Origin: Lutimonas zeaxanthinifaciens
Lineage (GTDB): Bacteria; Bacteroidota; Bacteroidia; Flavobacteriales; Flavobacteriaceae
Length of the DNA: 64,000 nucleotides
Direction of reading: 5' to 3'
NCBI RefSeq assembly: GCF_030503675.1
Contig: NZ_CP129964.1
Span: forward strand, 806,001-870,000
Shown: piece by piece, positions 55,263 through 63,295 of the stretch
Position numbering within the stretch: the first letter of the stretch is position 1
How the letters are laid out: every line of letters starts with the position of its first letter
The notes under the pieces: model-generated
Told to the model about the DNA's origin: nothing
Seen by the model: the letters and a program-made list of their open reading frames with translations, nothing else
Database searches by the model: none
Made by a program: the position numbers and the translations under genes

Positions 55263-56144
55263 CTATTCTTTATAGCCAAAGCGTTTTAACTGACTGCTAC
55301 TGCTTCGCCAGTTTTTATTTACTTTGACATAGAGATCAAGAAAAATTTTCTTTCCAAAGAATTTTTCCAGATCCTTACGGGCTTCCATTCCTACTTTTTT
55401 TAAAGCCGAACCTTTGTGGCCAATAATGATACCTTTCTGGGTATCTCTCTCCACCATTATTACAGATCTAATTTTAATAATTCTGGCCTCTTCTTTGAAT
55501 TCTTCAGTTTCTATTTCAACCGAATAAGGAATTTCTTTTTTAAAGTGTAAAAGGATTTTTTCTCTAATGGTCTCATTCACAAAAAAGCGTTCCGGCTTAT
55601 CCGTTAGCTGATCCTTTGGATAAAATGGAGGGGACTCAGGCAGCAGTTCAACAATTCGGTTCATGATGGTACCAATGTTGAATTTTTCGAGCGCGGATAC
55701 AGGGTGTATTTCAGCATTTGGTAATGCTTCTTTCCAATACGCCACCTGCTCTTCAAGATCTTTCTGGCTCGATTGGTCAATCTTGTTTATTAGTAATAAA
55801 ACCGGAATTTTCAGGCTTTGAATCTTTTTGAAGAAAGCCTCGTTCTTAAGTCCTTTTTCTCCTGTTTCAACCATATATACCAGGATGTCAGCATCCTCAA
55901 AAGCAGTTTTCACAAAGTCCATCATAGACTCTTGTAATTCATAGGCCGGGTTAATAATTCCTGGTGTATCAGAAAAGACTACCTGATAATTTTCTTCATT
56001 GACGATGCCAAGAATTCGATGCCTTGTAGTCTGGGCCTTCGAGGTAATTATCGACAATCTTTCCCCTACAAGGGCATTCATCAGGGTAGATTTACCCACA
56101 TTTGGATTCCCTATGATATTTACAAATCCCGCTTTATGCTTCAT
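55263..56144 (-). CDS. era: GTPase Era
   Basis: Ribosome assembly GTPase that binds the 3' end of 16S rRNA. The 293 residues hold the GTPase domain (G1 GNPNVGKST, G3 SDTPGI, G4 NKID, G5 VSALEKF) and a C-terminal KH domain (GIIIGHKGSALKKVGMEARKDLEKFF). Its end is close to that of mpl. A TACCTTTG box lies at 56163-56170 on the minus strand, 19 nt before the start. Confidence 0.97.
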   Translation of the reverse strand: MKHKAGFVNIIGNPNVGKSTLMNALVGERLSIITSKAQTTRHRILGIVNEENYQVVFSDTPGIINPAYELQESMMDFVKTAFEDADILVYMVETGEKGLKNEAFFKKIQSLKIPVLLLINKIDQSSQKDLEEQVAYWKEALPNAEIHPVSALEKFNIGTIMNRIVELLPESPPFYPKDQLTDKPERFFVNETIREKILLHFKKEIPYSVEIETEEFKEEARIIKIRSVIMVERDTQKGIIIGHKGSALKKVGMEARKDLEKFFGKKIFLDLYVKVNKNWRSSSSQLKRFGYKE

Positions 56145-56162
56145 TTCGATATAATTGAATTA

Positions 56163-56170
56163 CAAAGGTA
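56163..56170 (-). promoter_or_regulatory. Possible -7 box of era
   Basis: TACCTTTG fits TAnnTTTG. No clear TTG stands at the expected distance. Confidence 0.4.
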
Positions 56171-56215
56171 AGCTTTTAAGATTCTATAGACCGTAAAACA
56201 TTTTTGACTCTCATT

Positions 56216-57697
56216 TTAGATGAGAGCGAAACCGAGGATCAAATATAATGCAGTGGTTATGAAGCCTCCGATCAATGCATAAGGTAATTGTGTTCTAACA
56301 TGGTCAATATGATCTGAAGCTGAAGCCATGGAAGAAATAATACTTGTGTCAGAGATTGGAGAACAATGATCTCCAAAAATTCCGCCACCCAGGGTTGCCG
56401 CAATCACCAAAGTCACTTCTGCTCCGTGAATGTTGGCCATGGGAATGGAGATGGCCAGCATAATCGCAAATGTTCCCCAGGAAGTTCCTGTGGAAAAAGC
56501 AATAAATGAGCTGATGACAAAAACAAGAGCCGGTAGAAACTGAGGAGAAAGCCAGTCTTTTGACCAATTAGCTACAAACTGTCCTGTTCCTAACTCATTA
56601 CAGGCATCTCCAATAGCAAATGCAAGGAGCATTAAAATTGCCAATGGCATCAGTTCGCTTATACCTTTTAAGGTAAGGTCTACCATTTCTTTTAATTTCA
56701 TGATTCCCTGGGACCTGTAGAGAATCATGGCTACGATGATAGAAGTTATAACAGCATACAGAACAGAAGAGGAGCCTGATCCGTTGCCGATTGCTTTGGT
56801 AACATGATCCCAGAATGAGTTGGAACTTTCAACCTTGGACCATCCCGTATACGCAAGATTCACCGGCATCATGATTACCATGGTCAGTAAAGGAACGACC
56901 ATATTATAGGATTTAGCCTTTATTCCCTTCTTGGGTTCATAGGAGGTTATCACATCTGAAATCATGGGTTTTGATCCTTCATCCATCAACATTCCTGTTT
57001 CCAGGGTTCTTTTTTCGGCTTTCCGCATTTGGCCAATATCTCTTTTGCTTACGATAACAATAAATAATATGATCAGGGCCAAAATCGGGTAAAAGTTAAA
57101 GGCAATTGAAGACAGCATTACTCGGAATGGGTTTTCAATGTTCTGAGTGAGTAAAAGCCCCATGATAAAGGCGCCCCAGGCGTTAAAAGGTATAAGTATT
57201 GAGGTTGGTGAGGAACTTGAATCTGCAATATAGGCCAGTTTTTCCCTTGGGATCTTTAATTTGTCAAAAACGGGTCTGTACAAAGTTCCCACTGTAAGAG
57301 AACTGATGCTCGTTTCTACGAATAGTACCACTCCTGTTAACATGGCAAGTAGTTGAACCATGATCCGGCTATAACCGCTGTGTTTATTCTCAAAATACTG
57401 AATTAATTTATTCAACTGATTAACGAATCCTTCAACGCCCCTTGAATATTGGATAAATAGTAAAAGTGCTCCCACCAAGGCGCTAAAAATAATAGTTCTT
57501 GTATTTCCTTCCGATTTAAATACGTTTACCAGGCCCTCAATTGTGGCAAGGGTTCCTGTTAAAAAGTTCCAGTCATTTATGATGAGCCATGAAAACCAGA
57601 TACCAAATACCAAAGCAATGTATACCTGTTTGGTTCGAAGGGCTAAAATAATGGCAATTACTGGAGGTAAAACAGACAAGAAACCGTAGTCATCCAT
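56216..57697 (-). CDS. nhaC: NhaC-family Na+/H+ antiporter
   Basis: A 493-aa polytopic transporter with 11-12 membrane segments. Family features include LPPVIAIILALRTKQVYIAL at the start, RGVEGFVNQL, SSSSPTSILIPFNAWGAFIMGLL, and the conserved FSTGTSWGTFAIMLAISIP and GGIFGDHCSPISDTSIISS in the C-terminal half. These are typical of NhaC antiporters, which exchange sodium for protons. It is separated from the serine hydrolase by 54 nt and from era by 71 nt, so a joint transcript with the hydrolase is possible. Confidence 0.9.
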   Translation of the reverse strand: MDDYGFLSVLPPVIAIILALRTKQVYIALVFGIWFSWLIINDWNFLTGTLATIEGLVNVFKSEGNTRTIIFSALVGALLLFIQYSRGVEGFVNQLNKLIQYFENKHSGYSRIMVQLLAMLTGVVLFVETSISSLTVGTLYRPVFDKLKIPREKLAYIADSSSSPTSILIPFNAWGAFIMGLLLTQNIENPFRVMLSSIAFNFYPILALIILFIVIVSKRDIGQMRKAEKRTLETGMLMDEGSKPMISDVITSYEPKKGIKAKSYNMVVPLLTMVIMMPVNLAYTGWSKVESSNSFWDHVTKAIGNGSGSSSVLYAVITSIIVAMILYRSQGIMKLKEMVDLTLKGISELMPLAILMLLAFAIGDACNELGTGQFVANWSKDWLSPQFLPALVFVISSFIAFSTGTSWGTFAIMLAISIPMANIHGAEVTLVIAATLGGGIFGDHCSPISDTSIISSMASASDHIDHVRTQLPYALIGGFITTALYLILGFALI

Positions 57698-57751
57698 AAG
57701 ATAAAATTAGATTACGGTAAATATATGAATTCTCATATTAGATCGGATCTT

Positions 57752-59038
57752 TTATTTTTTTAGAAATGGATTTACTGCCTTGAACAGATCCTCTTCAACC
57801 TGATAAAATGAGCTCTCTTGACCATATTCATATTTTAATTTGCTTCCGTTGGTTATAAAAACAATTCCGCTTCTGGTCCTGGAGTCAAAATACATGTCAC
57901 TCAATAGTCCATAAGCGATGCCCGGGTGCCCAGACATGTTTCTGTCTTCAAATATAATATCAGATTCAGGCATATTCGTGATATGATGAATTCCTAAGCC
58001 GAAGGATAAATAGAAATGACCCCAGGTGTCTCCGTTTTCGCCATCGAATTCCCAGTGCTTACCGAGCATCGTATGTACTGACTCTTTCTTTAATATTTGC
58101 CTTCCATTTGATTCTCCTTCATTGAAGAACATCAGTATTAATTCTGCCAGGTCAAGGGCGGAGGCCCTTAGGTTGCCCTGAGGTCCGTTCAAAAATCCGT
58201 TTGTACCTAGCTCATAACCGTCGTATAACCGCTTTGATGGTTTAAGCCCTTGATAGTTGTCAGCCTGTGGCGACCAATTTCCATCCTCGAAACGATAAAG
58301 TACCGCCAAGTTATCAATACTCTCCAAGTGAGCCGGATCAAATTCGGCTTTTATCCCCATCGGTTTAAAAATATATTCCCTGCAATAAGCATCAAAACTC
58401 AAGTTACTTAGCAATTCGATAACAGAGGCTACAATGCCCCAGCTCGCGTTCGTATAACTAAAATATGTCCCCGGAGCATTCTTTGAATAGAGATCCTCCG
58501 TAAAATAGGTACCGCCTTTGGAGAATAATGTTTCGATTGCTAACTCATCACTGATCATTTTTCTTGAAAAGTTAACATATCCCTTCCCATCTGCTATACT
58601 ACTCGTATGGTTTAGTATTTGATATAGTGTTATTGGTATTTCAGGAAAATATGGATTCCGTAATTGCCAGCCCAGATAATCACTTACATCCCTGTGTAAA
58701 TCAACCAGTCCTCTGTCCACCAGTTGCATTAAAGCAATGGCTGTTACCGTTTTAGAAATTGATACCACTCGAAACATGGTATTTGAATTCACTCTTGTAC
58801 CATGGTCTAGATTTGCCAAACCAAAACTTTTATTCCATTGCAGTTTACCCTCGTCTATAAGAACCACTGACATACCCATTAATTCATTCTTCTTAAATAC
58901 CGCTTCCAGGGATTTATTTATATCCAGTTCCTTTTTTGCGGGCCTGAATACTGTCGGTGCAGAGCCTTCTTTACATGATAAAACAACAAAAAAGATGTAT
59001 ATAACAAGAACTAAAGATACTTTTAACCTGCCCTTCAT
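57752..59038 (-). CDS. Serine hydrolase (beta-lactamase class C family) lipoprotein
   Basis: A 428-aa exported protein with a lipobox VVLSCKEG (Cys22). It then carries the class C beta-lactamase/DD-peptidase fold: SxxK as RVVSISKTVTAIALMQL with the nucleophile Ser, YxN as SYTNASWGIVASVIELLS, and a HxG-type third motif in SGHPGIAYGL. Substrate is unknown; relatives act on peptides or esters. The mature protein is probably anchored to a membrane and faces the periplasm or the outside. It stands upstream of nhaC. Confidence 0.88.
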   Translation of the reverse strand: MKGRLKVSLVLVIYIFFVVLSCKEGSAPTVFRPAKKELDINKSLEAVFKKNELMGMSVVLIDEGKLQWNKSFGLANLDHGTRVNSNTMFRVVSISKTVTAIALMQLVDRGLVDLHRDVSDYLGWQLRNPYFPEIPITLYQILNHTSSIADGKGYVNFSRKMISDELAIETLFSKGGTYFTEDLYSKNAPGTYFSYTNASWGIVASVIELLSNLSFDAYCREYIFKPMGIKAEFDPAHLESIDNLAVLYRFEDGNWSPQADNYQGLKPSKRLYDGYELGTNGFLNGPQGNLRASALDLAELILMFFNEGESNGRQILKKESVHTMLGKHWEFDGENGDTWGHFYLSFGLGIHHITNMPESDIIFEDRNMSGHPGIAYGLLSDMYFDSRTRSGIVFITNGSKLKYEYGQESSFYQVEEDLFKAVNPFLKK

Positions 59039-59302
59039 GATATGTTCAAAATTAAGGTTGAATAATGATTCTAAATTTAATGCCCTGTTCTAAAAAGTTT
59101 TTTTGAAACAGGATCATAAATATAATCAGAACTTAATGGAATTCGGAAGACTTGAATATACGATGCCAAACAATCAGTTTGAATACGTAGTTGAGCGACC
59201 ATCACAGGGGAAGCTTTACTAGCAAAACCTAATTGGCTAGCGCCAATAGTATTTTTATATCTGAATAGTTTAAGAGCAAGCTCTACACTTTCAGATATAT
59301 AA

Positions 59303-59330
59303 AAAACCTTTCAGATATCTGAAAGGTTTT
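59303..59330. terminator. Palindromic hairpin, possible bidirectional terminator
   Basis: AAAACCTTTCAGATATCTGAAAGGTTTT is a perfect palindrome of 28 bp, stated here only by its ends AAAACCTTTC and GAAAGGTTTT. T-rich sequence on the minus strand side follows. It stands just downstream of the tRNA fragment copy on that strand, mirroring the terminator behind the intact tRNA. Confidence 0.65.
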
Positions 59331-59473
59331 CCTAGTAGCGGGAGCTGGATTGCCTCGCATGCTCGGCGGACCTAAATGGAGTGCTTTACAAAGAAAACCA
59401 TCACGAATCGCTCCGCGCTTCCTGTGGTTTTTTATTTTCTGCACATTCGAGAAGCAAACTTCTCATGTTCCGA

Positions 59474-59503
59474 AATAAAAAAACCAGCTGAACTTCAGCT
59501 GGT
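59474..59503 (-). terminator. Terminator after initiator tRNA
   Basis: ACCAGCTGAA and TTCAGCTGGT form a 10-bp stem at 59483-59503, followed on the minus strand by a T-run. It begins 8 nt after the tRNA 3' end. Confidence 0.85.
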
Positions 59504-59511
59504 CTTCTTTG

Positions 59512-59584
<73 letters not shown>

Positions 59585-59593
59585 ATGTGGGTG

Positions 59594-59625
59594 CAAATAT
59601 ACAACTTATTTATAGATATAAACAA
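59594..59625 (-). promoter_or_regulatory. Promoter of initiator tRNA
   Basis: Read on the minus strand: TTG (59623-59625), 21 nt, TATATTTG (59594-59601). It ends 10 nt before the tRNA 5' end. Confidence 0.65.
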
Positions 59626-59728
59626 AGGAAAATGCATAAAAAAAGTCAGATAATTTTCATATCTGACTTTCAATTATTTATCCAAATAATCCGAAGATTC
59701 TAACTTTGGGGCTTTATAGTAAATGCCC

Positions 59729-61468
59729 TTAGCCGTTCATTGACATTAAAAATTCTTCGTTATTATTTGTGAACTTAATTTTATCTTTTACGAACTCCAT
59801 GGCTTCGATAGGGTTCATATCAGCAAGATATTTTCTGAGCACCCAGATTCTTTGTCTGACCTTCTCTTCATGCAGAAGATCATCCCTACGGGTACTTGAT
59901 TTAACAAGATCAATCGCAGGGTAGATTCTTCTGTTTGAAATATTTCGATCCAATTGCAGTTCCATGTTACCCGTACCTTTAAATTCCTCAAAGATCACTT
60001 CATCCATTTTCGATCCTGTTTCCGTCAAAGCTGTTGCAATAATCGACAGTGACCCACCATTTTCAATATTTCGAGCTGCCCCAAAAAATCTTTTGGGTTT
60101 GTGAAGGGCGTTAGCGTCAATACCACCGGAAAGGATTTTTCCTGAAGCAGGTGCAACAGTATTGTAGGCCCTTGCCAGTCTTGTTATAGAGTCGAGAAGG
60201 ATAACTACGTCATGTCCACACTCAACTAATCTTTTGGCTTTTTCCAAAACTATATTTGCAACTCTTACGTGTTTTTCTGCCGATTCATCAAAAGTAGATG
60301 CAATAACTTCACCAGTTACATTGCGTTGCATATCAGTTACTTCCTCGGGACGTTCGTCAATTAAAAGTACAATCTGATAAACCTCGGGATGATTCGCAGA
60401 AATCGCATTGGCAATATCTTTTAATAAAATGGTCTTACCCGTTTTTGGTTGTGCAACCAGCATTCCGCGTTGTCCTTTTCCGATAGGTGAAAATAAATCA
60501 ATGATACGCGTTGATAAATTACTTCCCTTTTCAGCTAAATTAAATTTTTCCTCAGGAAAAAGAGGGGTTAAATGCTCAAATGAAACTCTGTCCCTTACAA
60601 TACTTGGATTCAAACCATTTATAAGACTTACGCGTATCAGTGGAAAATATTTTTCACCTTCTTTCGGAGGCCTGACTTTTCCTTTTACTGTATCTCCTGT
60701 TTTAAGTCCGAATAGCTTAATTTGCGATTGAGAAACATAGATATCATCCGGAGATGAAAGGTAATTGTAGTCCGAAGATCTCAAAAACCCATATCCATCC
60801 GGCATGATTTCCAACACACCTTCACTTTCTATGATTCCGTCAAATTCAAAATCGGGATCTCTGTATTTACCTGGTTTGTTGCTCTCATTACCACGTTGTT
60901 TGTGACTTTGATTACCACGATTATCTTTTCTCTGATCCTTCTGCTGATTTTTTTGATCTTTTTGATCCTTTTGCTGGGATGGATGTTGCTTCCGCTGATC
61001 CTTTTGCTGCGAATGATGCTGTTTTCTTTGATCTTTCTGCTGATTGCTTTGTTGATTACGATCAGTAGTTGCCGGTTTAGAATCTGTTTTTTGAACAGGA
61101 CCAGTTTCTTTTTTAGTTTGCTCTGAAACTTCAGGTTTTGGATGTTTTGCTGGTTCCACATCTCTCTTATCCACATCTTTTTTTGAAGGAACCTCGTTCT
61201 TTGTTGCGGTGGCAGGGGATGCCTTTTCAGGAGCCGCATCATTTTTTGAAATTCTTTTTCTCTTGGGTTTGGCGACTGGCGAAGTATTTTCCTTAAGTGG
61301 CGCAGTCTTTTCCTTCATCTGCTTTGGATTTGCGGCCTGCATATCAAGTATTTGATAAACCAAATCAAGTTTTTTAAGCTGACGAAATTTTGGAACATCA
61401 ATTTTTTGAGCAATTTCCTGCAACTCCAAAAGTTTCATCTCTTTGAGTTTGTCTATGTCAAACATCAT
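59729..61468 (-). CDS. rho: Transcription termination factor Rho with a long disordered insert
   Basis: Hexameric RNA helicase that ends transcription. The 579 residues have the N-terminal Rho_N domain ([29 protein letters not shown]). A low-complexity segment follows from about residue 50 to 205, rich in Lys, Gln, Asn and Pro, with repeated QQKDQRK units. Then come the cold-shock RNA-binding domain ([21 protein letters not shown]) and the ATPase (P-loop QPKTGKT near residue 340, Walker [17 protein letters not shown]). E. coli Rho (419 aa) lacks the insert. The start can be either of the first two Met codons. Confidence 0.95.
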   Translation of the reverse strand: MMFDIDKLKEMKLLELQEIAQKIDVPKFRQLKKLDLVYQILDMQAANPKQMKEKTAPLKENTSPVAKPKRKRISKNDAAPEKASPATATKNEVPSKKDVDKRDVEPAKHPKPEVSEQTKKETGPVQKTDSKPATTDRNQQSNQQKDQRKQHHSQQKDQRKQHPSQQKDQKDQKNQQKDQRKDNRGNQSHKQRGNESNKPGKYRDPDFEFDGIIESEGVLEIMPDGYGFLRSSDYNYLSSPDDIYVSQSQIKLFGLKTGDTVKGKVRPPKEGEKYFPLIRVSLINGLNPSIVRDRVSFEHLTPLFPEEKFNLAEKGSNLSTRIIDLFSPIGKGQRGMLVAQPKTGKTILLKDIANAISANHPEVYQIVLLIDERPEEVTDMQRNVTGEVIASTFDESAEKHVRVANIVLEKAKRLVECGHDVVILLDSITRLARAYNTVAPASGKILSGGIDANALHKPKRFFGAARNIENGGSLSIIATALTETGSKMDEVIFEEFKGTGNMELQLDRNISNRRIYPAIDLVKSSTRRDDLLHEEKVRQRIWVLRKYLADMNPIEAMEFVKDKIKFTNNNEEFLMSMNG

Positions 61469-61652
61469 ATATAGTAAATGTTAATTAATGATATCAATTC
61501 TCTGGAAAGAATTATCTGATTAAATGATTATTATGTTTTGATAATATAATAGGGTATCGTAAAAGAAGAAATCTTACAATAAGTTTCGATTTGATGTGAC
61601 AATATTACAAAATAAAATTAATATAGAAAGTGTAATGTTAAAAAGATTAATG

Positions 61653-61660
61653 TAAATTTG
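61653..61660 (+). promoter_or_regulatory. Possible -7 box for the DUF4293 gene
   Basis: TAAATTTG fits TAnnTTTG, 17 nt before ATG 61678. No clear TTG lies upstream. Confidence 0.4.
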
Positions 61661-61677
61661 CGCCTCATTTTAACTAT

Positions 61678-62112
61678 ATGTTGCAAAGAATACAAACGGT
61701 GTACTTGTTGCTGGCGGCTCTTCTCTCTGGAGGCCTGACATTTTTTGTTCCTTTTTGGAGTGATGGCAATGAGATACCTTTAGGTCTTGCTGACATGTTA
61801 GATGGTGGGGACAATTTATTAAAGATTGTTCCGTTCCTCTTTATAGCGTCCGGAATTTTATCGTTAATGACGCTTTTTTTGTTTAAGAACAGATCCAGAC
61901 AAATCATTTACAATAGGCTAAATATTGTAATCAACTTTATATTGTTAGGAATTGTTGTATACTATCTGCTAATGTTACCTGGAGAAGCAGAGGTTTCAGA
62001 GAAGGGTATTGGTGTTGTCATACCTTTAATTGTAATTGTTTTGCTGGCTTTGGCCAATAAAGCTATTATTAAGGATGATAAACTTGTAAAATCTGTAGAT
62101 CGGTTGCGATAG
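61678..62112 (+). CDS. DUF4293 membrane protein
   Basis: A 144-aa protein with four membrane segments. The start MLQRIQTVYLLLAALLSGGLTFFVPFW is the conserved opening of the DUF4293 family of Bacteroidetes, followed by a short loop (GNEIPLGLADMLDGGD), FLFIASGILSLMTLFLFKNRSRQIIYNRLNIVIN, and two more helices; the end is basic (KLVKSVDRLR). It is divergent from rho and ends at a terminator at 62141-62175. Function unknown. Confidence 0.9.
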   Translation: MLQRIQTVYLLLAALLSGGLTFFVPFWSDGNEIPLGLADMLDGGDNLLKIVPFLFIASGILSLMTLFLFKNRSRQIIYNRLNIVINFILLGIVVYYLLMLPGEAEVSEKGIGVVIPLIVIVLLALANKAIIKDDKLVKSVDRLR

Positions 62113-62140
62113 TACTAATAACTTAGTTATAGTGTGTGTA

Positions 62141-62175
62141 AGCTGTCTGAACATTTATTCAGACAGCTTTTTTTG
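62141..62175 (+). terminator. Terminator after the DUF4293 gene
   Basis: Arms AGCTGTCTGA (62141-62150) and TCAGACAGCT (62159-62168) make a perfect 10-bp stem followed by a run of T. Confidence 0.9.
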
Positions 62176-62230
62176 GCTCAAATTTTCTCTAACGGTTTTC
62201 GGGTAATTTTGAAAATCCCAAGTTCCTCTA

Positions 62231-62261
62231 TTGTATGAAACGATGGTTGCCTATATATTTG
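62231..62261 (+). promoter_or_regulatory. Consensus promoter reading into the hairpin array
   Basis: TTG (62231-62233), 20 nt, TATATTTG (62254-62261). It follows the DUF4293 terminator and points into the repeat array, with the first unit about 70 nt downstream. There is no annotated gene after it until 63676. Confidence 0.6.
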
Positions 62262-62292
62262 TAGTGTAATTATTCAAGTAATAGTTACTGTT

Positions 62293-62388
62293 ATGAAAAA
62301 AACAACCTTTGAAAAAAGGTATAAGGGGGGAAAGGAGAGAAGATCACTTTTCACTTTGAAGAAAAAAGAACTTCTCTCCTTAATTTAA
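62293..62388 (+). CDS. Possible 31-residue basic peptide overlapping the first repeat unit
   Basis: ATG at 62293 to TAA at 62388 encodes a Lys/Arg-rich peptide (MKKTTFEKRYKGGKERRSLF, then a LKKKELLSLI tail). It lies at the expected distance from the promoter at 62231-62261 and spans the first hairpin of the array. Against a real gene: the same DNA is the hairpin repeat, and other units carry different or interrupted frames. I rank it as possible only. Confidence 0.3.
   Translation: MKKTTFEKRYKGGKERRSLFTLKKKELLSLI
62332..62381 (+). repeat. Array unit 1
   Basis: Arms 62332-62342 and 62371-62381, 11 of 11 positions pair. The middle (28 nt) differs from the other units and lacks the TGAAGC segment. 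Confidence 0.75.
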
Positions 62389-62392
62389 CTCC

Positions 62393-62661
62393 GGGAATAA
62401 ATTGCTATGAATTCCAAAATTGACATTTTGAAAATTAAATTTCTCGAACTGAGAAGATATTAAGAATTCATTCTTATATCATATAGTTTGCATTAGATGT
62501 AAATAAAAAAAAAGGGGAGGAAGGAGAGAAGTGAAGCGCCATGATTCTTTCATTAAAAAAACAAATTGCTTCTCTCCTTACTATTTTTCAAAAAGTGGGA
62601 AAATTGCTAGACATTCCAAAATTGACATACTGACATCAAATTTCTCAAAGAAATGGGATAT
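62393..62661 (+). repeat. Homologous spacers 1 and 2 of the array
   Basis: The spacer at 62393-62460 and the spacer at 62597-62661 align along their length, with an identical 16-nt core ATTCCAAAATTGACAT at 62411-62426 and 62613-62628. This shows that units 1 and 2 were duplicated together with their spacers as a block of about 200 bp. Confidence 0.75.
62521..62579 (+). repeat. Array unit 2
   Basis: Arms 62521-62531 and 62569-62579, fully paired. TGAAGC follows the first arm as in units 3-5, but the rest of the middle differs. Confidence 0.8.
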
Positions 62662-62723
62662 AGGGTTTATGCCTTGTATAAAAAATACTCCTTGTTCAAA
62701 TAAGGAGAAGAAGAGAGGGGAGA

Positions 62724-62788
62724 AAGGAGAGAAGTGAAGCAAATTGTTTTCTAATACTAAGACTAAAAATAAAATAGCTTCTCTCCTT
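62724..62788 (+). repeat. Array unit 3
   Basis: Arms 62724-62734 and 62778-62788, fully paired. The purine tract begins at 62702. An upstream CTCCTT (62688-62693) can pair with AAGGAG at 62702-62707, giving a second small hairpin before the unit. Confidence 0.85.
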
Positions 62789-62904
62789 ACTATTTTTTCT
62801 CCACTTCAGGAAACAGACCATTTCTGTAAAGACAGATTCAGATTTTGAATCTGATCTGATAAAAAATACTCCTTATTCAATTAAGGAGAAGAAGAGAGGG
62901 GAGA

Positions 62905-62968
62905 GAGGAGAGAAGTGAAGCAAATTGTTTTCTAACACTAATGACAAATACAAATAGCTTCTCTCCTT
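62905..62968 (+). repeat. Array unit 4
   Basis: Arms 62905-62915 and 62958-62968, with one G-T pair at the base. It is almost identical to unit 3 on the 5' side. CTCCTT (62869-62874) and AAGGAG (62883-62888) again form the small upstream hairpin. Confidence 0.85.
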
Positions 62969-63080
62969 ACTATTTTAACATAGATATGATCTCATCAATT
63001 CGAAAAAAAATACTTCAAATTATTGAAGTTGAATAAAAACTCCGGAAAATTCGAATACCAGGAGTGAAAGAGAGGGGAGA

Positions 63081-63144
63081 AAGGAGAGAAGTGAAGCAAA
63101 TTGTTTTCTAAATACTAAGACTAAATAAAATAGCTTCTCTCCTT
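63081..63144 (+). repeat. Array unit 5
   Basis: Arms 63081-63091 and 63134-63144, fully paired. The middle matches unit 3 almost exactly, while the sequence ahead of the purine tract has diverged. Confidence 0.85.
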
Positions 63145-63245
63145 ACTATTTTACACAAAAAAAAATACTCAAATCTTGGGAACTTGAGTATTTTTTAAGA
63201 AGATAAACGAAATCTTCTTTTAAAAGGGGAAAAAGGAAAGGGAGT

Positions 63246-63295
63246 TAGGAGAGAAGCGAAACAAGTTTTCTAATAAACAAATAACCTCTCTCCTT
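63246..63295 (+). repeat. Array unit 6 (diverged, last)
   Basis: Arms 63246-63256 and 63285-63295 pair at 9 of 11 positions. The middle is shortened to 28 nt and the GTG of other units is GCG. Confidence 0.7.

Larger units (their letters stand above)
59039..59511. other. Intergenic region with an orphan open frame, a tRNA fragment copy and hairpins
   Basis: Between the serine hydrolase and initiator tRNA lie four things. An open minus-strand frame without a normal start codon ends at TAA 59077-59079. A palindromic hairpin occupies 59303-59330. A 14-nt copy (59336-59349) of the 3' end of the adjacent tRNA gene (59512-59525) is followed by unrelated sequence. A stem-loop with T-run lies near the tRNA. 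No complete gene was found. Confidence 0.5.

Noticed and set aside
60829-61242. Frames overlapping the repeat-rich part of rho
   Set aside because: They mirror the repeated Gln/Lys codons and carry no recognisable domain.
62531-62737. 68-aa protein starting with GTG in unit 2
   Set aside because: The frame runs through repeat arms and a spacer, its end is the translated purine tract of unit 3, and no other unit keeps it.
62943-63050. Shared FSPYY peptide in several units
   Set aside because: It is the translation of the pyrimidine arm in one frame; units 3 and 5 have a stop just before it, so it is a by-product of the DNA repeat.
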